Counted from the first letter of the stretch, positions 1 through 9,484 are shown. The stretch is DNA of 64,000 bases from Pleomorphomonas diazotrophica (GCF_002844595.1 NZ_PJNW01000014.1:124001-188000); one strand, 5' to 3'. Made by a program: numbers and translations. Notes: generated by a model from the letters alone, not told the origin.

Positions 1-115
1 CGCACTGTTTCGGCCTTGCGAGAGAGGCTGCAGGGAGAGTAGGCAGAAAGTCTAACCTCTCGCCGATTTCCGACGCGCCGCAGGGCCGCCGGCCTTCTCT
101 CGGCTCCAGCGCCGG

Positions 116-1069
116 TTGCCGCCCGTGATCGCCATTGCCCTCGACGTTCTGCCGATCTTCCTGCTGATCCTGGTCGGTTATCTTCTCGTCCGTTTCGGTG
201 TGATGAAGGCGGAGGTTGGCGACGGCCTGTCGGACTTCGTCTTCACCATCGCCATGCCGACGCTGCTGTTCAAGACGGTGGCGACCGCGCATGTCCAGGG
301 CAGCTCGCCCTGGATGATCTGGGTGGCCTATTTTGCCGGCGTCGCCGTCACCTGGGCGGCCGGGCACTATGCGATCACCCGGCTGTTCGGCCGTGACGCC
401 CGCATCGGCGTGCTGGCAGGCGTCAGTTCCGCCTTCGCCAACAACCTGTTCATCGGCCTGCCGCTGGTTCAGCGCATCGTCGGCGACGACGGCGTGGTGG
501 CCCTGTCCATCCTGCTCTGCGCCCACCTGCCGGTGATGATGATCGCCGGCACCGTGCTGATGGAGCAGGCCGAACGGAGCACCGGCGGCCGGGCCGCCCA
601 GCCGGTCAGCGCCGTGCTCAAGCAGGTCGGCCGCAACCTTCTACGCAATCCGTTGGTGGTGGGCTTGGTGCTCGGCTCGCTCTGGCAAATGTCGGGTCTG
701 CCGCTCACCGGCGTCGTCGGCATCGTGGTGAACGACATCGGCGACATCGCCGGCTCGGCGGCGTTGATCTCGCTCGGCATGGCCTTGCTGAAATACGGCA
801 TCTCCGACGGCATCAAGCCGGCTCTGGTCACCTCGCTGTTCAAGCTGTTCCTGCTGCCGGCTTCCGTCTACGCGGCGAGCCGCCTGCTCGGTCTCGACGC
901 TACCTGGACGGCGGCTCTGGTGCTGACCTCGTCGGTGCCGACGGGCATCAACGCCTGGCTGATCGCCAACCGTTTCGGCGTCGGCCACGGCCTCGCCTCA
1001 TCGTCAATCACCATCACCACGGCCGTCGGGGTGGTGACCACCACCTTCTGGGCCTGGCTTTTAGGGTAA
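116..1069 (+). CDS. AEC-family (auxin efflux carrier / malate permease-like) transporter
   Basis: Integral membrane protein of 317 residues, the usual length for the AEC family, which exports or exchanges organic acids or auxin-like compounds across the inner membrane. It is hydrophobic almost throughout, about ten membrane segments, with the family's two-halved layout: a first bundle starting at residues 7-25 and a second after the charged loop near residues 150-170. The start is uncertain. TTG at 116 is the longest option and GTG at 125 is nearly equivalent; neither has a clear ribosome binding site. It stands alone, 100 bp ahead of hisC on the same strand. The substrate cannot be read from sequence. 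Confidence 0.85.
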   Translation: MPPVIAIALDVLPIFLLILVGYLLVRFGVMKAEVGDGLSDFVFTIAMPTLLFKTVATAHVQGSSPWMIWVAYFAGVAVTWAAGHYAITRLFGRDARIGVLAGVSSAFANNLFIGLPLVQRIVGDDGVVALSILLCAHLPVMMIAGTVLMEQAERSTGGRAAQPVSAVLKQVGRNLLRNPLVVGLVLGSLWQMSGLPLTGVVGIVVNDIGDIAGSAALISLGMALLKYGISDGIKPALVTSLFKLFLLPASVYAASRLLGLDATWTAALVLTSSVPTGINAWLIANRFGVGHGLASSSITITTAVGVVTTTFWAWLLG

Positions 1070-1169
1070 GGATGCGCTGGAACGGCAGCCCGCGGCCCGT
1101 TCCTGCTTTTCCTTTGCACGGTCGCAGCGCCTGCCGTATGACGGGCGCCGGTATTTTCGAGGCGTTCCC

Positions 1170-2276
1170 ATGTCCGACACTTCTCTCGTGCCTGTCCCTC
1201 GTAGCGGCATCCTCGACATCGACCTTTACGTTCCCGGCGGGTCGAAGGCGGCGCCGGGCAAGAAGCTCCACAAGCTGTCTTCCAACGAGACGCCGCTCGG
1301 GCCGAGCCCGAAGGCGGTGGAGGCTTTTCAGGCGACGGCGAGAAAGCTCGAGCTCTATCCCGACGGATCGGCCACCGAGCTCCGGCAGGCGATCGCCGAG
1401 ACCCACGGCCTCAACATCGACCGCATCATCTGCGGCAACGGTTCGGACGAGCTCCTGCACCTCGTCGCCGAGTGCTATCTGTCGCCCGGCGACGAGGCGA
1501 TCTATTCCGAGCACGGCTTTCTGGTCTATCGCATCTCCATCCTCGCCGCCGGCGCGACGCCGGTGGTGGCCAAGGAGACCGCCTACACCACCGACGTCGA
1601 CGCCATTCTCGCTGCCGTGACGCCACGGACGCGCATGGTGTTTCTCGCCAACCCGAACAACCCCACGGGCACCTACATTCCGATGGCCGAGGTGCGGCGG
1701 CTGCACGCCGGCCTGCCGGGCAACGTGCTCCTGGTGCTCGATGCCGCCTATGCCGAATACGTCCGCCGCAACGACTACGAGAGCGGCGTCGAACTCGTGG
1801 CCTCGGCCGGCAACGTGGTGATGACGCGCACCTTCTCGAAGATCCATGGTCTCGCGGCGCTGCGCATCGGCTGGCTTTACGGTCCCAAGGCTGTTGTCGA
1901 CGTTCTGGAGCGGGTGCGCGGGCCGTTCAACCTCAACGCGGCGGCCATTTCCGCCGGCGCCGCCTCCATGCGTGACCGCGCCTTCGTCGAGGCGGCGGCC
2001 GAGCATAACAGCCGCTGGAGCGCCTGGCTGACGGCCGAGCTCGGCAAGATCGGGCTCAAGGTGACGCCGTCCGTTGCCAACTTCCTCTTGGTGCATTTTC
2101 CGGAAACGGGCAAGACGGCGGATGCCGCCGACAAGGCGCTGCTGGCCGAAGGCGTGGTGGTGCGCAAGGTGGGCGGCTACGGCCTGCCCAACGCGCTCCG
2201 CATGACCGTGGGATCGGAGGAGGCCTGCCGCCGGCTCGTCGAGGTGCTGACGGCTTTCATGAAGGGGGCGGCATGA
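1170..2276 (+). CDS. hisC: Histidinol-phosphate aminotransferase
   Basis: Class I/II PLP-dependent aminotransferase of 368 residues. It transfers an amino group between glutamate and imidazole-acetol phosphate in histidine synthesis, and enzymes of this subgroup often also serve aromatic amino acids. Visible marks are the substrate-loop motif NPNNPTG at 161-167, DAAYAEY at 191-197 with the PLP-contacting Asp and Tyr, and the Schiff-base lysine in [14 protein letters not shown] (K224). The downstream tyrC start overlaps its stop by four bases (ATGA), so the two are translationally coupled. This pairing with prephenate dehydrogenase suggests that the enzyme works in tyrosine/phenylalanine formation as well as histidine synthesis (inference). 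Confidence 0.93.
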   Translation: MSDTSLVPVPRSGILDIDLYVPGGSKAAPGKKLHKLSSNETPLGPSPKAVEAFQATARKLELYPDGSATELRQAIAETHGLNIDRIICGNGSDELLHLVAECYLSPGDEAIYSEHGFLVYRISILAAGATPVVAKETAYTTDVDAILAAVTPRTRMVFLANPNNPTGTYIPMAEVRRLHAGLPGNVLLVLDAAYAEYVRRNDYESGVELVASAGNVVMTRTFSKIHGLAALRIGWLYGPKAVVDVLERVRGPFNLNAAAISAGAASMRDRAFVEAAAEHNSRWSAWLTAELGKIGLKVTPSVANFLLVHFPETGKTADAADKALLAEGVVVRKVGGYGLPNALRMTVGSEEACRRLVEVLTAFMKGAA

Positions 2277-3214
2277 CCGACGCACTTTTTCCCCGCCTTG
2301 CCATCATCGGCATCGGCCTGATCGGTTCATCGATCGCCCGGGCGGCTCGCCTCAACGGCCTTGTCGATGACATCGCCATTTCCGATCTGTCGCCGGTCAT
2401 CCTGAAGCGGGCCGAAGAGCTGTCTCTGGGCGACAGCTATCATGCGGCCGCCGGCGATGCCGTGGCAAACGCCGATCTGGTGATCGCCTGCGTGCCGGTG
2501 GGCGCCGCCGAGGCGGTGGCTGAGGCGATCGCCCCGCGCCTCAAGCCGGGCGCCATCGTCTCCGACGTCGGCTCGGTGAAGGGGTCGGTGGTCAGGCAGA
2601 TGAAGCCGCACCTGCCGGACAACGTGCAGTTCATCCCGGCTCATCCGGTGGCGGGTACAGAATACTCGGGTCCCGATGCCGGCTTCGCCGAGTTGTTCGT
2701 CAACCGCTGGTCGATCGTCTGTCCGGACGAGGACACCGAGCCGGGATCGCTGGACCGGCTGGTCGCCTTCTGGGCCGGCATGGGCGCCAACGTGGAATGC
2801 ATGAGCGCCGAGCGGCACGATCTGGTGCTGGCGATCACCAGTCACCTGCCGCATCTCATCGCCTACAACATCGTCGGCACCGCCGCCGATCTCGAGAAGG
2901 TCACCGAATCCGAGGTGATGAAGTTCTCGGCCGGCGGCTTCCGCGATTTCACCCGTATCGCCGCCTCCGACCCCACTATGTGGCGCGACGTGTTCCTGCA
3001 CAACAGGGACGCCGTGCTGGAGGTGCTGGGGCGCTTCCAGGAGGATCTGTTCGCGCTGCAGCGGCAGATCCGCTGGGGCGAGGGCGATCGGCTCTACGAC
3101 CTGTTCAGTCGCACGCGCGCCATTCGCCGCGGCATCCTGACGCTTGGCCAGGATGCGCCGGAGGCCGACTTCGGTCGCTCTCACAAGGCACCGTCGAAAC
3201 CCTCGTCAGAATAG
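2273..3214 (+). CDS. tyrC: Prephenate/arogenate dehydrogenase
   Basis: NAD(P)-dependent dehydrogenase of tyrosine synthesis, 313 residues. The N-terminal Rossmann motif [10 protein letters not shown] (residues 13-22) is followed by the TyrA-specific segment [11 protein letters not shown] and the helical dimerisation domain containing [16 protein letters not shown], which carries the conserved substrate-binding histidines. There is no fused chorismate mutase or ACT domain, as usual in rhizobia. It overlaps hisC by 4 bp and converges on the DUF2125 gene with a 9-bp overlap of the two 3' ends. Whether prephenate or arogenate is preferred cannot be decided by eye; the cyclohexadienyl dehydrogenase (TyrC) label is the usual one for this context. 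Confidence 0.92.
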   Translation: MTDALFPRLAIIGIGLIGSSIARAARLNGLVDDIAISDLSPVILKRAEELSLGDSYHAAAGDAVANADLVIACVPVGAAEAVAEAIAPRLKPGAIVSDVGSVKGSVVRQMKPHLPDNVQFIPAHPVAGTEYSGPDAGFAELFVNRWSIVCPDEDTEPGSLDRLVAFWAGMGANVECMSAERHDLVLAITSHLPHLIAYNIVGTAADLEKVTESEVMKFSAGGFRDFTRIAASDPTMWRDVFLHNRDAVLEVLGRFQEDLFALQRQIRWGEGDRLYDLFSRTRAIRRGILTLGQDAPEADFGRSHKAPSKPSSE

Positions 3215-4204
3215 CGGGGCGAGCCGCCCGATCTCGCGGCCATTGGCCGAGACGACGCCGTTCTCGACCCTGAGGCCGATCGAACGGCCACCGTCGTCGG
3301 CCGCCGTTCCCATCAAGACGAAGGCCATGACGAGGCCGGCGAGTTCCGGCGTCAGGCTCACGCCGCCGGCCGCGGCGGACGCCGCGAGAGCGTTGAGGTC
3401 GCGGCCGGTCACCTGACCTTCGGCTTCGATGAGGCCGGTCTCGGTCACCGTTCCCTCGCCGTTGAGCGTCAACGTGGCGCCACCGAGCTCAGCGGCGAGC
3501 CGGTGCAGCGTCAGCCTGCCGCCTGCCGCCCGCCAGCCGGCGAGCGCCGCCGGACCGGCGGTGGCCATGTCGGCCTGGGCAAGGGTAGCGGCCAGCGTGA
3601 GGCGGACCGGCAGAGGCGTCAGTGCCGTGTCGCCGACGGCAAGGTTGAGGCCATCAACGGTGGCGGCAAGGTCCGCGTCATCGGGGTGCTCGGTGGTGCG
3701 CGCCAGCAACAGGTCGCCACGCCCCATGGTCAGCTTGCCCTCCGTGCCGCCGGCGAGCGGGCCGGTGGCGGAGAGGTCCACCGTCTTGAGAGAAAGCCGA
3801 TTGGCCTGCCCCTTGGCAAAGCCGATGCTGGCGGTGAGATCGCTGGCGGCGAGATCGAGCCGCCGGCCGTCGGGGGCGGTGTAGGAAGTCGGCGCATCGA
3901 AACGGAAGTCCAGCCGGTGCAGATTGAAAATCTGACCCTCGCCATGGGCGCCGGCGGTTTGGAGTTTGCCGCCGTCGGGAAGCGTGACGCCAAGCCCGCC
4001 CGGGCAGGTGAGAACCAGCCGGAAGGGCCATCCGCCGATCCGCTCGTCGGTGCATTCAACGGTGATGCCATTCCTGGCCTGGAGGTCGGCGACCGATTTG
4101 TGCAGGGTATCGCCGAGCCACCAGCGGGCGCCGAACCATGCGACGGTCCACAGAATGGCAACCGTGACGACCGTAGAGAGAGCCCATCGTATCGTCCGAT
4201 TCAT
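3206..4204 (-). CDS. DUF2125 family membrane-anchored protein
   Basis: Protein of 332 residues with one N-terminal membrane anchor (about residues 6-27, MNRTIRWAL then a hydrophobic run) and a long periplasmic beta-rich part; two cysteines lie early in the periplasmic domain (EC, TC). This matches DUF2125, a family of unknown function seen next to tyrC in Rhizobiales. The reading frame extends 18 codons further upstream, but MNRTIRW at 4204 puts the anchor at the very N-terminus as in homologues. The 3' end overlaps that of tyrC. The repeated 'glycine-threonine-leucine' strands resemble AsmA-like or outer-membrane-biogenesis folds; that is only an impression. Confidence 0.75.
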   Translation of the reverse strand: MNRTIRWALSTVVTVAILWTVAWFGARWWLGDTLHKSVADLQARNGITVECTDERIGGWPFRLVLTCPGGLGVTLPDGGKLQTAGAHGEGQIFNLHRLDFRFDAPTSYTAPDGRRLDLAASDLTASIGFAKGQANRLSLKTVDLSATGPLAGGTEGKLTMGRGDLLLARTTEHPDDADLAATVDGLNLAVGDTALTPLPVRLTLAATLAQADMATAGPAALAGWRAAGGRLTLHRLAAELGGATLTLNGEGTVTETGLIEAEGQVTGRDLNALAASAAAGGVSLTPELAGLVMAFVLMGTAADDGGRSIGLRVENGVVSANGREIGRLAPLF

Positions 4205-4357
4205 GACGCATCCCCGCGAGGTGGAGGCGCGTCGGTGGACGCACCGTTCATCGTCCATCCACTAGAGCAATGTGGCAAAAGATGGAATCGTCTTCCTGGA
4301 CGTTGCATTCACCGGCTGGGATGCTACGCATTCGGCAACAGGGAACGGAGCGGACGG

Positions 4358-4894
4358 ATGGACGCGAGCATCTGGGTGTTCGGCTACGGCTCGCTGATGT
4401 GGAACCCCGGCTTTCCTCATTTGAGGGCGGTGCAGGCGCGGATGCATGGCGTCCGTCGCGCCCTCTGCATCCGTTCGACGCACTATCGAGGCACGCCCGA
4501 GAACCCAGGGCTGGTGTTCGGCCTCGATCGCGGCGGGTCCTGTCACGGTGTCGCCTTCGAGGTGGCCGAGGCGGACCGGGAGGCCGTGGTCGCCTATCTC
4601 CGGGCACGCGAGCAGATCTCCATGGTCTATCACGAGGTGGTCCGCCCGGCGCGGCTCCTGACCGGCGAGACGGTCGGGGCGCTGGTTTACGTCGCCAACC
4701 AGGCGCACGAGCAATATGCTGGCGGTCTCAGTTTCGAGGAGACGCTCGACATCATTCGCCAGAGCGCCGGCGAGATGGGGCCGAACGTCGACTATGTCAC
4801 GGCAACGCTCCGGCGGCTGCAGGATATGGGCATCCGCGATCAGGCGCTGGAACGGGTGGTGGCGGCACTTGCAGGCGCGGTCGGGCCGGCCTGA
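4358..4894 (+). CDS. ChaC-like gamma-glutamylcyclotransferase
   Basis: Protein of 178 residues with the ChaC/GGCT signature FGYGSLMWNPGF near the N-terminus (YGSL forms the substrate loop) and downstream GVAFEV and acidic residues typical of the fold. Family members cleave glutathione to 5-oxoproline and Cys-Gly in the cytosol. The start MDASIWVFGYGSL at 4358 was chosen because the YGSL strand always sits within the first 15 residues; the much longer upstream open frame is only the shadow of the opposite-strand DUF2125 gene. It is divergent from that gene and 13 bp from the convergent plsC. Confidence 0.85.
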   Translation: MDASIWVFGYGSLMWNPGFPHLRAVQARMHGVRRALCIRSTHYRGTPENPGLVFGLDRGGSCHGVAFEVAEADREAVVAYLRAREQISMVYHEVVRPARLLTGETVGALVYVANQAHEQYAGGLSFEETLDIIRQSAGEMGPNVDYVTATLRRLQDMGIRDQALERVVAALAGAVGPA

Positions 4895-4907
4895 CCCGCG
4901 CCTCGCT

Positions 4908-5702
4908 TCAAGCCTTCGCTTCGGCTGGCGACTGGGGCGCCGTGAGATCGGCGACGCGCGCCCGTGCCGTCGGCGGCAGATCGTCGCCGCGCGCTGCCGC
5001 CTCGACCAGCAAGCGGTCGCAGGCCGCCTCGATGTCGCCTTCCAGCTTCTGGAACATGTCGCGGGGCTTCATTCCGGGCGGGATGGGGTCGAGGAACTCG
5101 ACGACGATGGTGCCCCGCCGGTGCACGCGCGCCTTACGCGGCCAGACGGTGCCGGCGTTGTGGGCAACCGGCACCACCGGCGCATCGAGCGACTTGTAGA
5201 TCTGGGCGATGCCCTGCTTGTAGTCGGGTTTGGCGCCGGCCTCGGCGCGAGTCCCTTCCGGGAAGATGATCACCTGTCGGCCGGCGGCCACGGCGGCGCG
5301 GGTGCCTTCGATCACCTTCCTGAGGGCGGCGGTGGGGCTGCCGCGATCGATGGCAATGTTGCCGGCGAGCTTGAGCCACCAGCCGAACACCGGGATCCAG
5401 GTCAGCTCGCGCTTCAGGATGAAGGCGGGGTCGGCGAGCAGCGGCACGAGCGCCAGCGTCTCGAAGGTCGACTGATGCTTGGACGCCAGGATAAATCCGC
5501 CCGGCGGAATGCGTTCGAGATGGCGATATTCGTGGCGTGTGCCGGTGATGAGGCCGTGCAGGCGGATCAGCGTCCATGTCCAGGATTTGACGACGATCAT
5601 CACGCCGCGATGGCCGCCGAGCGCGAAAGGCGCGCCGAGAATGGCCATGACGGCAGTCACCGAGAAGAAGGCAAAGCTGTAGAGATAGGAGCGGATCAGC
5701 AT
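4908..5702 (-). CDS. plsC: 1-acyl-sn-glycerol-3-phosphate acyltransferase
   Basis: Inner-membrane acyltransferase of 264 residues that makes phosphatidic acid from lysophosphatidic acid. An N-terminal hydrophobic segment (residues 8-27) leads into the acyltransferase motif I, here KHQSTFET: His76 followed by four residues and Glu81, an HX4E variant of the textbook HX4D. Motif III FPEGTR is at 147-152 with the phosphate-binding arginine. The charge-relay acid being Glu rather than Asp is a conservative change. It lies 30 bp downstream of the YdcF-family gene on the same strand. Together with ydcF and ftsEX it belongs to an envelope/cell-division neighbourhood. Confidence 0.9.
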   Translation of the reverse strand: MLIRSYLYSFAFFSVTAVMAILGAPFALGGHRGVMIVVKSWTWTLIRLHGLITGTRHEYRHLERIPPGGFILASKHQSTFETLALVPLLADPAFILKRELTWIPVFGWWLKLAGNIAIDRGSPTAALRKVIEGTRAAVAAGRQVIIFPEGTRAEAGAKPDYKQGIAQIYKSLDAPVVPVAHNAGTVWPRKARVHRRGTIVVEFLDPIPPGMKPRDMFQKLEGDIEAACDRLLVEAAARGDDLPPTARARVADLTAPQSPAEAKA

Positions 5703-5732
5703 GAATCGTCTTCCAGCTTTTTGGGTGGCGGC

Positions 5733-6431
5733 TTAGCCAAAAACGCCGCCGATGACGTCGGCAAGGCCGTCGATACCGCCCAGCGACAGGCGAAGGCGCG
5801 TTGCCGTATACTTCAGGTATTCCTGCAGGAGAAGCACGATCATGCCCTGGTCCTCGGACCAGTTGTTCAGTGTCAGGCCGGGCCGGGTCACCGGATAGGG
5901 GATGAGGCGGATATCCGGCATGACATGCGACAGCTCCAGCATGGAGCGCGGCATATGGTAGGCCGAGGTGACCACGATCAGCGACAGGAAACCGTTGCGC
6001 CGTGCCCACTTGGCCGTTTCGAGAGCGTTACCGATGGTGTTGGCGGCGCGGCGGTCGAGATCGACGCAGCAGGCCATCATGTCCGGCTCCGCCTCGACCA
6101 TGCGACCGAGCCGGGAGGCCGACGTGTCGGGGTGGACGCCGGAGATCAGCAGGCGGCGTGCCTTGCCGGCGGTCATCAGTTCTACGGCACCGGTGATGCG
6201 TTCGGCGCCACCGGTGAGAACGACGATGCCGTCGGCGGCCAGCGGCGATGGCGTCTGATAGTTGACGATGGTGTCGACGAAGCGGAAGAAACCGCCGAAG
6301 AAAAAACCGCTTCCGATGAGCAGGGCGGCGGCGATGATGATGCCGATCGACCGGCGGGCGCGGGTACGCTCGCCGACGGCCTCCTCTGGGCTGCCTGCCG
6401 TCTCTCTCAGGGGAGCGGACGATTCCATCAT
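5733..6431 (-). CDS. YdcF/ElyC (DUF218) family membrane protein
   Basis: Protein of 232 residues: cytoplasmic charged start, one membrane span (about 28-52, rich in Ile/Ala/Gly then FFFGGFFRF), then a DUF218 domain opening with the typical strand GIVVLTGGAERITGAVEL and LLISGVHPD. The DUF218 family includes E. coli SanA, YdcF and ElyC, the last involved in peptidoglycan/lipid-carrier homeostasis. Gene order ftsE-ftsX-ydcF-plsC on one strand suggests that it is co-expressed with divisome genes (60 bp from ftsX). The exact reaction is unknown. Confidence 0.82.
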   Translation of the reverse strand: MMESSAPLRETAGSPEEAVGERTRARRSIGIIIAAALLIGSGFFFGGFFRFVDTIVNYQTPSPLAADGIVVLTGGAERITGAVELMTAGKARRLLISGVHPDTSASRLGRMVEAEPDMMACCVDLDRRAANTIGNALETAKWARRNGFLSLIVVTSAYHMPRSMLELSHVMPDIRLIPYPVTRPGLTLNNWSEDQGMIVLLLQEYLKYTATRLRLSLGGIDGLADVIGGVFG

Positions 6432-6491
6432 GCGCTCATTTTAGGAAATTGGTCGACGGTTGACAAATCCCGGTGACCTCGGCCCGTTCGT

Positions 6492-7457
6492 TCAATCGAG
6501 CGCCGACAAGGACCGCCGTACTGCAAGGCGCGAGGTCAGCGCCGTCAGAAGCGCCACCGCCACGATGAGCGCCATCACCAGACCGTAGGCCATGCCGGGC
6601 AGCTCGAAGCGGCCGAACAGTGCTTCGATCTGGTCGGCTCCCGGTCGACCGGCCGAGCCGCCGATCGCCCAGGCGGCAATCATCATGGCCAGGAGCGCCA
6701 GGGCGCCGCCGATGGCGCCACCCTCGACGCCGAACAGCAGGAAGCGGCGCTGGAACTGACCGGCGATGAAGCGATCCTCGGCGCCGCAGAAGTGCAGCAC
6801 CTCGATGACGTCGCGGTTCCCGGCCATGGCGGCGCGTGTCGCGAACACCACCGATAGCACCAGGGCTATGAGCATCAAGGTCATCAAGCCGATGCCGGCG
6901 AATACCATGGAGGACGCCATGGCCGAGAGGCGGTCGATCCAGAGGGCGTGATCATCGACGCTGCCGCCGCGAATGTCGCGCCCCACCGTGTCGGCGAGCG
7001 CCTTGGCATCGAAGGCTGCGGCATCATCGATCGATACGACGACGAGGCGCGGCACCGGCAGGGCGGAAAGATCGGCGTCCGGGCCGAGCCAGGGCTCCAG
7101 CAGCCGCTTCGTCTCGTCGTCGCTGATGCTTCGGGCGCCGCCGACGCCCGGGAACTCCTGGGCGAGCGCCACCGCCTTTTCCACCTCGGCGTCGACGGCG
7201 ACACCGTCAAGCGGCCTGATCTCGATGGTCACCTCGCGGCCGATGTCGGAGGCCCAGGCATCGGCGGCCCGTTCGATCACCGAGACGACCGCAATGGTGA
7301 AACCGGCCAGGAAGGTCATGATGGCGATGACCAGCACCAGGGTACGGCCGGCAATGGCCTGCGGCGGCACGATCGGCGAAGCGGCTGCCGCATCGGCGTT
7401 CGGCCTGGTCTTGGAGGCGCTGGCGGCTCGCGTGGGTCTGGGGGTCGCCGGTTTCAT
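6492..7457 (-). CDS. ftsX: Cell-division ABC transporter permease FtsX
   Basis: Membrane subunit of the FtsEX complex, 321 residues, which relays ATP hydrolysis in the cytoplasm to peptidoglycan hydrolases at the septum. The layout is canonical: an Ala/Pro-rich cytoplasmic tail (1-37), first membrane span (about 39-62), a large periplasmic domain, then three more spans with the FtsX/MacB core near the C-terminus. Its start overlaps the ftsE stop by 4 bp, so the two are coupled. The long low-complexity N-terminal tail is common in alphaproteobacterial FtsX. Confidence 0.93.
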   Translation of the reverse strand: MKPATPRPTRAASASKTRPNADAAAASPIVPPQAIAGRTLVLVIAIMTFLAGFTIAVVSVIERAADAWASDIGREVTIEIRPLDGVAVDAEVEKAVALAQEFPGVGGARSISDDETKRLLEPWLGPDADLSALPVPRLVVVSIDDAAAFDAKALADTVGRDIRGGSVDDHALWIDRLSAMASSMVFAGIGLMTLMLIALVLSVVFATRAAMAGNRDVIEVLHFCGAEDRFIAGQFQRRFLLFGVEGGAIGGALALLAMMIAAWAIGGSAGRPGADQIEALFGRFELPGMAYGLVMALIVAVALLTALTSRLAVRRSLSALD

Positions 7458-8113
7458 TCGTAGATCTCGAGATGGCCGCCTTCGATGACCATGCGCCGCG
7501 CGTCGAGCTGGTCCATCAGGCCGATGTCGTGGGTGGCGATGAGCACCGCGGTGCCGAGGCGGTTGAGTTCAAGGAAGAGGCGCAACAGACGGCGGGCGAG
7601 CGGCGGATCGACGTTGCCGGTGGGCTCGTCGGCGAGCAGGAATTCCGGCTTGGTGATCAGGGCGCGGGCGATGGCGGCCCGCTGCTTCTCGCCGCCTGAG
7701 AGCACCGGCGGATAGACGTGCTTGCGGTCGCCGAGGCCGACCCAGTCCAGGAGGTCGGTGACATCGGCGCGATAGCTCGCCTCGTCCTTGCCGAGCACGC
7801 GGTAGGGCAGCGCGACGTTCTCGTAGGTGGTGAGATGGTCGAGCAGGCGAAAATCCTGAAAGACCACGCCGATGCGGCGTCGCAGCGCCGGCATGTCGGC
7901 GCGTCGCAACAGGGCGGTATCCTTGCCGAATATGGAGATGAGACCGCGCGTCGGCTTGAGATTGAGAAACAGCAGGCGGATGAGCGTCGTCTTGCCGGCG
8001 CCCGAGGGGCCGGTCAGGAACTGAAAGGAATGTGGCGCGATCGAGAAGGTCAGGTCGCTCAGGACCTCCCGCCCCGCCCCGTAGCGGAGGCCGACATTTT
8101 CAAACCTGATCAT
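7454..8113 (-). CDS. ftsE: Cell-division ABC transporter ATP-binding protein FtsE
   Basis: ATPase of FtsEX, 219 residues. It has Walker A GPSGAGKTT (35-43), Q-loop VVFQDFRLL (84-91), ABC signature SGGEKQ (139-144) and Walker B LLADEPTGN (159-167). It is followed by ftsX with a 4-bp overlap. Upstream it is divergent from the zinc-ribbon protein across a 252-bp spacer that carries a TTAA-N7-TTAA motif, so the operon could be under CtrA control (inference). Confidence 0.95.
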   Translation of the reverse strand: MIRFENVGLRYGAGREVLSDLTFSIAPHSFQFLTGPSGAGKTTLIRLLFLNLKPTRGLISIFGKDTALLRRADMPALRRRIGVVFQDFRLLDHLTTYENVALPYRVLGKDEASYRADVTDLLDWVGLGDRKHVYPPVLSGGEKQRAAIARALITKPEFLLADEPTGNVDPPLARRLLRLFLELNRLGTAVLIATHDIGLMDQLDARRMVIEGGHLEIYE

Positions 8114-8365
8114 GCTTCATTCCGCCTCAGTCGCCGGCAGGCCTCCGGCCCCCAGGCCTTTGCTCCGCATGGTAGCCGCATGATGGACCCGCTTTGCGGC
8201 CTCTTGTCGTCGTTCAAGCCTCATAATTGATGTTGCAGTCCTTGTCCTTAACGTTTCATTAAGCATGTTGCAGCCATCCCTTGGGAAAGCCGCCGCGGCG
8301 GTGCGGGAGGTGCGTCGTCCGCCTCCCCTGAGGGATTCCGGCCGGCGGCCATTCGGGGGCCGAAG
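8114..8365. promoter_or_regulatory. Divergent promoter region of ftsEX and the zinc-ribbon gene
   Basis: A 252-bp spacer between two outward-facing genes, locally more AT-rich than its flanks around 8220-8265. The only clear motif is the TTAA-N7-TTAA box at 8248-8262, annotated separately. No convincing -35/-10 pair was identified by eye on either strand. Confidence 0.6.
8248..8262. promoter_or_regulatory. Candidate CtrA box (TTAA-N7-TTAA)
   Basis: The bases read TTAACGTTTCATTAA, with a G following, which is the full two-half-site spacing reported for the cell-cycle regulator CtrA. It lies about 135 bp upstream of ftsE and about 105 bp upstream of the zinc-ribbon gene. In this GC-rich sequence such a pair is rare by chance. 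Binding is inferred. Confidence 0.5.
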
Positions 8366-9370
8366 ATGAGAATTGTCTGCCCCGCCTGCGAGACGGGGTA
8401 TCAGGTTGCCGACGGCACACTCGGCGTCACCGGCCGCAAGGTGCGTTGCGCCCGTTGTGGTACCGTCTGGCATGCCACGCCGAACGACTATCCGGAAGCG
8501 CCGCATCCCGCTGCTCCCGTCTCCCGACCGGATGTTGGCGGACCCGAGCCCAGCGAGGATGAGTGGCGCGACGCCATCGCTGGCGACGGTCCGGGAAGCG
8601 CCTTCGATGCCGAAACGTCGGCCGAGGCCGAGGGCGGCGCCAATGACCAGTCGGCAATCGACGATCTGTTCTCGTCCGGCCCGGATGATGATGCGGAAGA
8701 GGCATCCTCCGCAGCGAGCGGCAACGACCAGTCGGCGGTCGACGATCTGTTTGCCGCTGGGGCCACCGATCAAGAGCCCAAGGCGGCTAGTGCAGGAGAG
8801 CCGTCGCCTCCCGACGCTGCCGACACGCCTCCCACCATCGATGCGCCGCCTGCCGGTTTCGAGGGCCGCCGTCGCAAGACGCGCGGCAAGGCGGCACGAC
8901 GGGGTGCCTCGACCTTCATGCTGATCGACCGCCACCTGTCGACTCCGGTCGCTTCGGTACTGCTGATCAGTTTCCTGGTGCTGTTCTCGGTGGTCGCGGT
9001 GGTCGGCCGCGAACGGATCGTCGCCATTTTCCCCGATTTTGCGGGGATCTACGAGATGATCGGCTTGAAGGTCAATCTGAGGGGGCTCGACTTTCAGAAC
9101 GTCACCGCCAGCCAGGAGATGGATGGATCGACGCCGGTGCTGTTGGTGGAGGGGGACATCATCAACCTTCACAGCGAATCCAAGGGCTTGCCGGCGGTCC
9201 GCGTCACCCTGAAGTCGTCGACCGGACGCGACGTCTACGCCTGGAACTATGCGCTGCCGCAGCTCAGCATCGACCAGATGGGCAAGGTGCATTTCAAAAC
9301 GCGGTTGCTGGCGCCACCGGAAGCGTCGGTCACCGTGGAAGTGCGGTTTACAGACCAGCGTCAGCCGTAA
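8366..9370 (+). CDS. MJ0042-type zinc-ribbon, DUF3426 membrane protein
   Basis: Protein of 334 residues. It opens with a zinc ribbon: C5-x2-C8 (MRIVCPACETGY) and C28-x2-C31 (VRCARCGTVW). An acidic, disordered middle (45-165) contains two copies of NDQSA(I/V)DDLF at residues 93-102 and 120-129. A basic stretch (168-180) precedes one membrane span (193-213), and the C-terminus is the DUF3426 beta-sandwich, presumably periplasmic. Topology is therefore zinc ribbon inside, sandwich outside. The molecular role of this family is unknown; its place opposite ftsEX is conserved in Rhizobiales to my knowledge. The duplicated acidic motif resembles the short FliM-type docking peptide. Confidence 0.85.
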   Translation: MRIVCPACETGYQVADGTLGVTGRKVRCARCGTVWHATPNDYPEAPHPAAPVSRPDVGGPEPSEDEWRDAIAGDGPGSAFDAETSAEAEGGANDQSAIDDLFSSGPDDDAEEASSAASGNDQSAVDDLFAAGATDQEPKAASAGEPSPPDAADTPPTIDAPPAGFEGRRRKTRGKAARRGASTFMLIDRHLSTPVASVLLISFLVLFSVVAVVGRERIVAIFPDFAGIYEMIGLKVNLRGLDFQNVTASQEMDGSTPVLLVEGDIINLHSESKGLPAVRVTLKSSTGRDVYAWNYALPQLSIDQMGKVHFKTRLLAPPEASVTVEVRFTDQRQP

Positions 9371-9484
9371 TATAGGTCCGCCCGAAAGCGGCCGGGGCTT
9401 TGCGACGGTTCCGGATGCGCGACCTTTGCCGGTCCGCGGCGAATCTGGGCTCATCGGCCGTCGCGACCTCATGAGGAGACCGGG

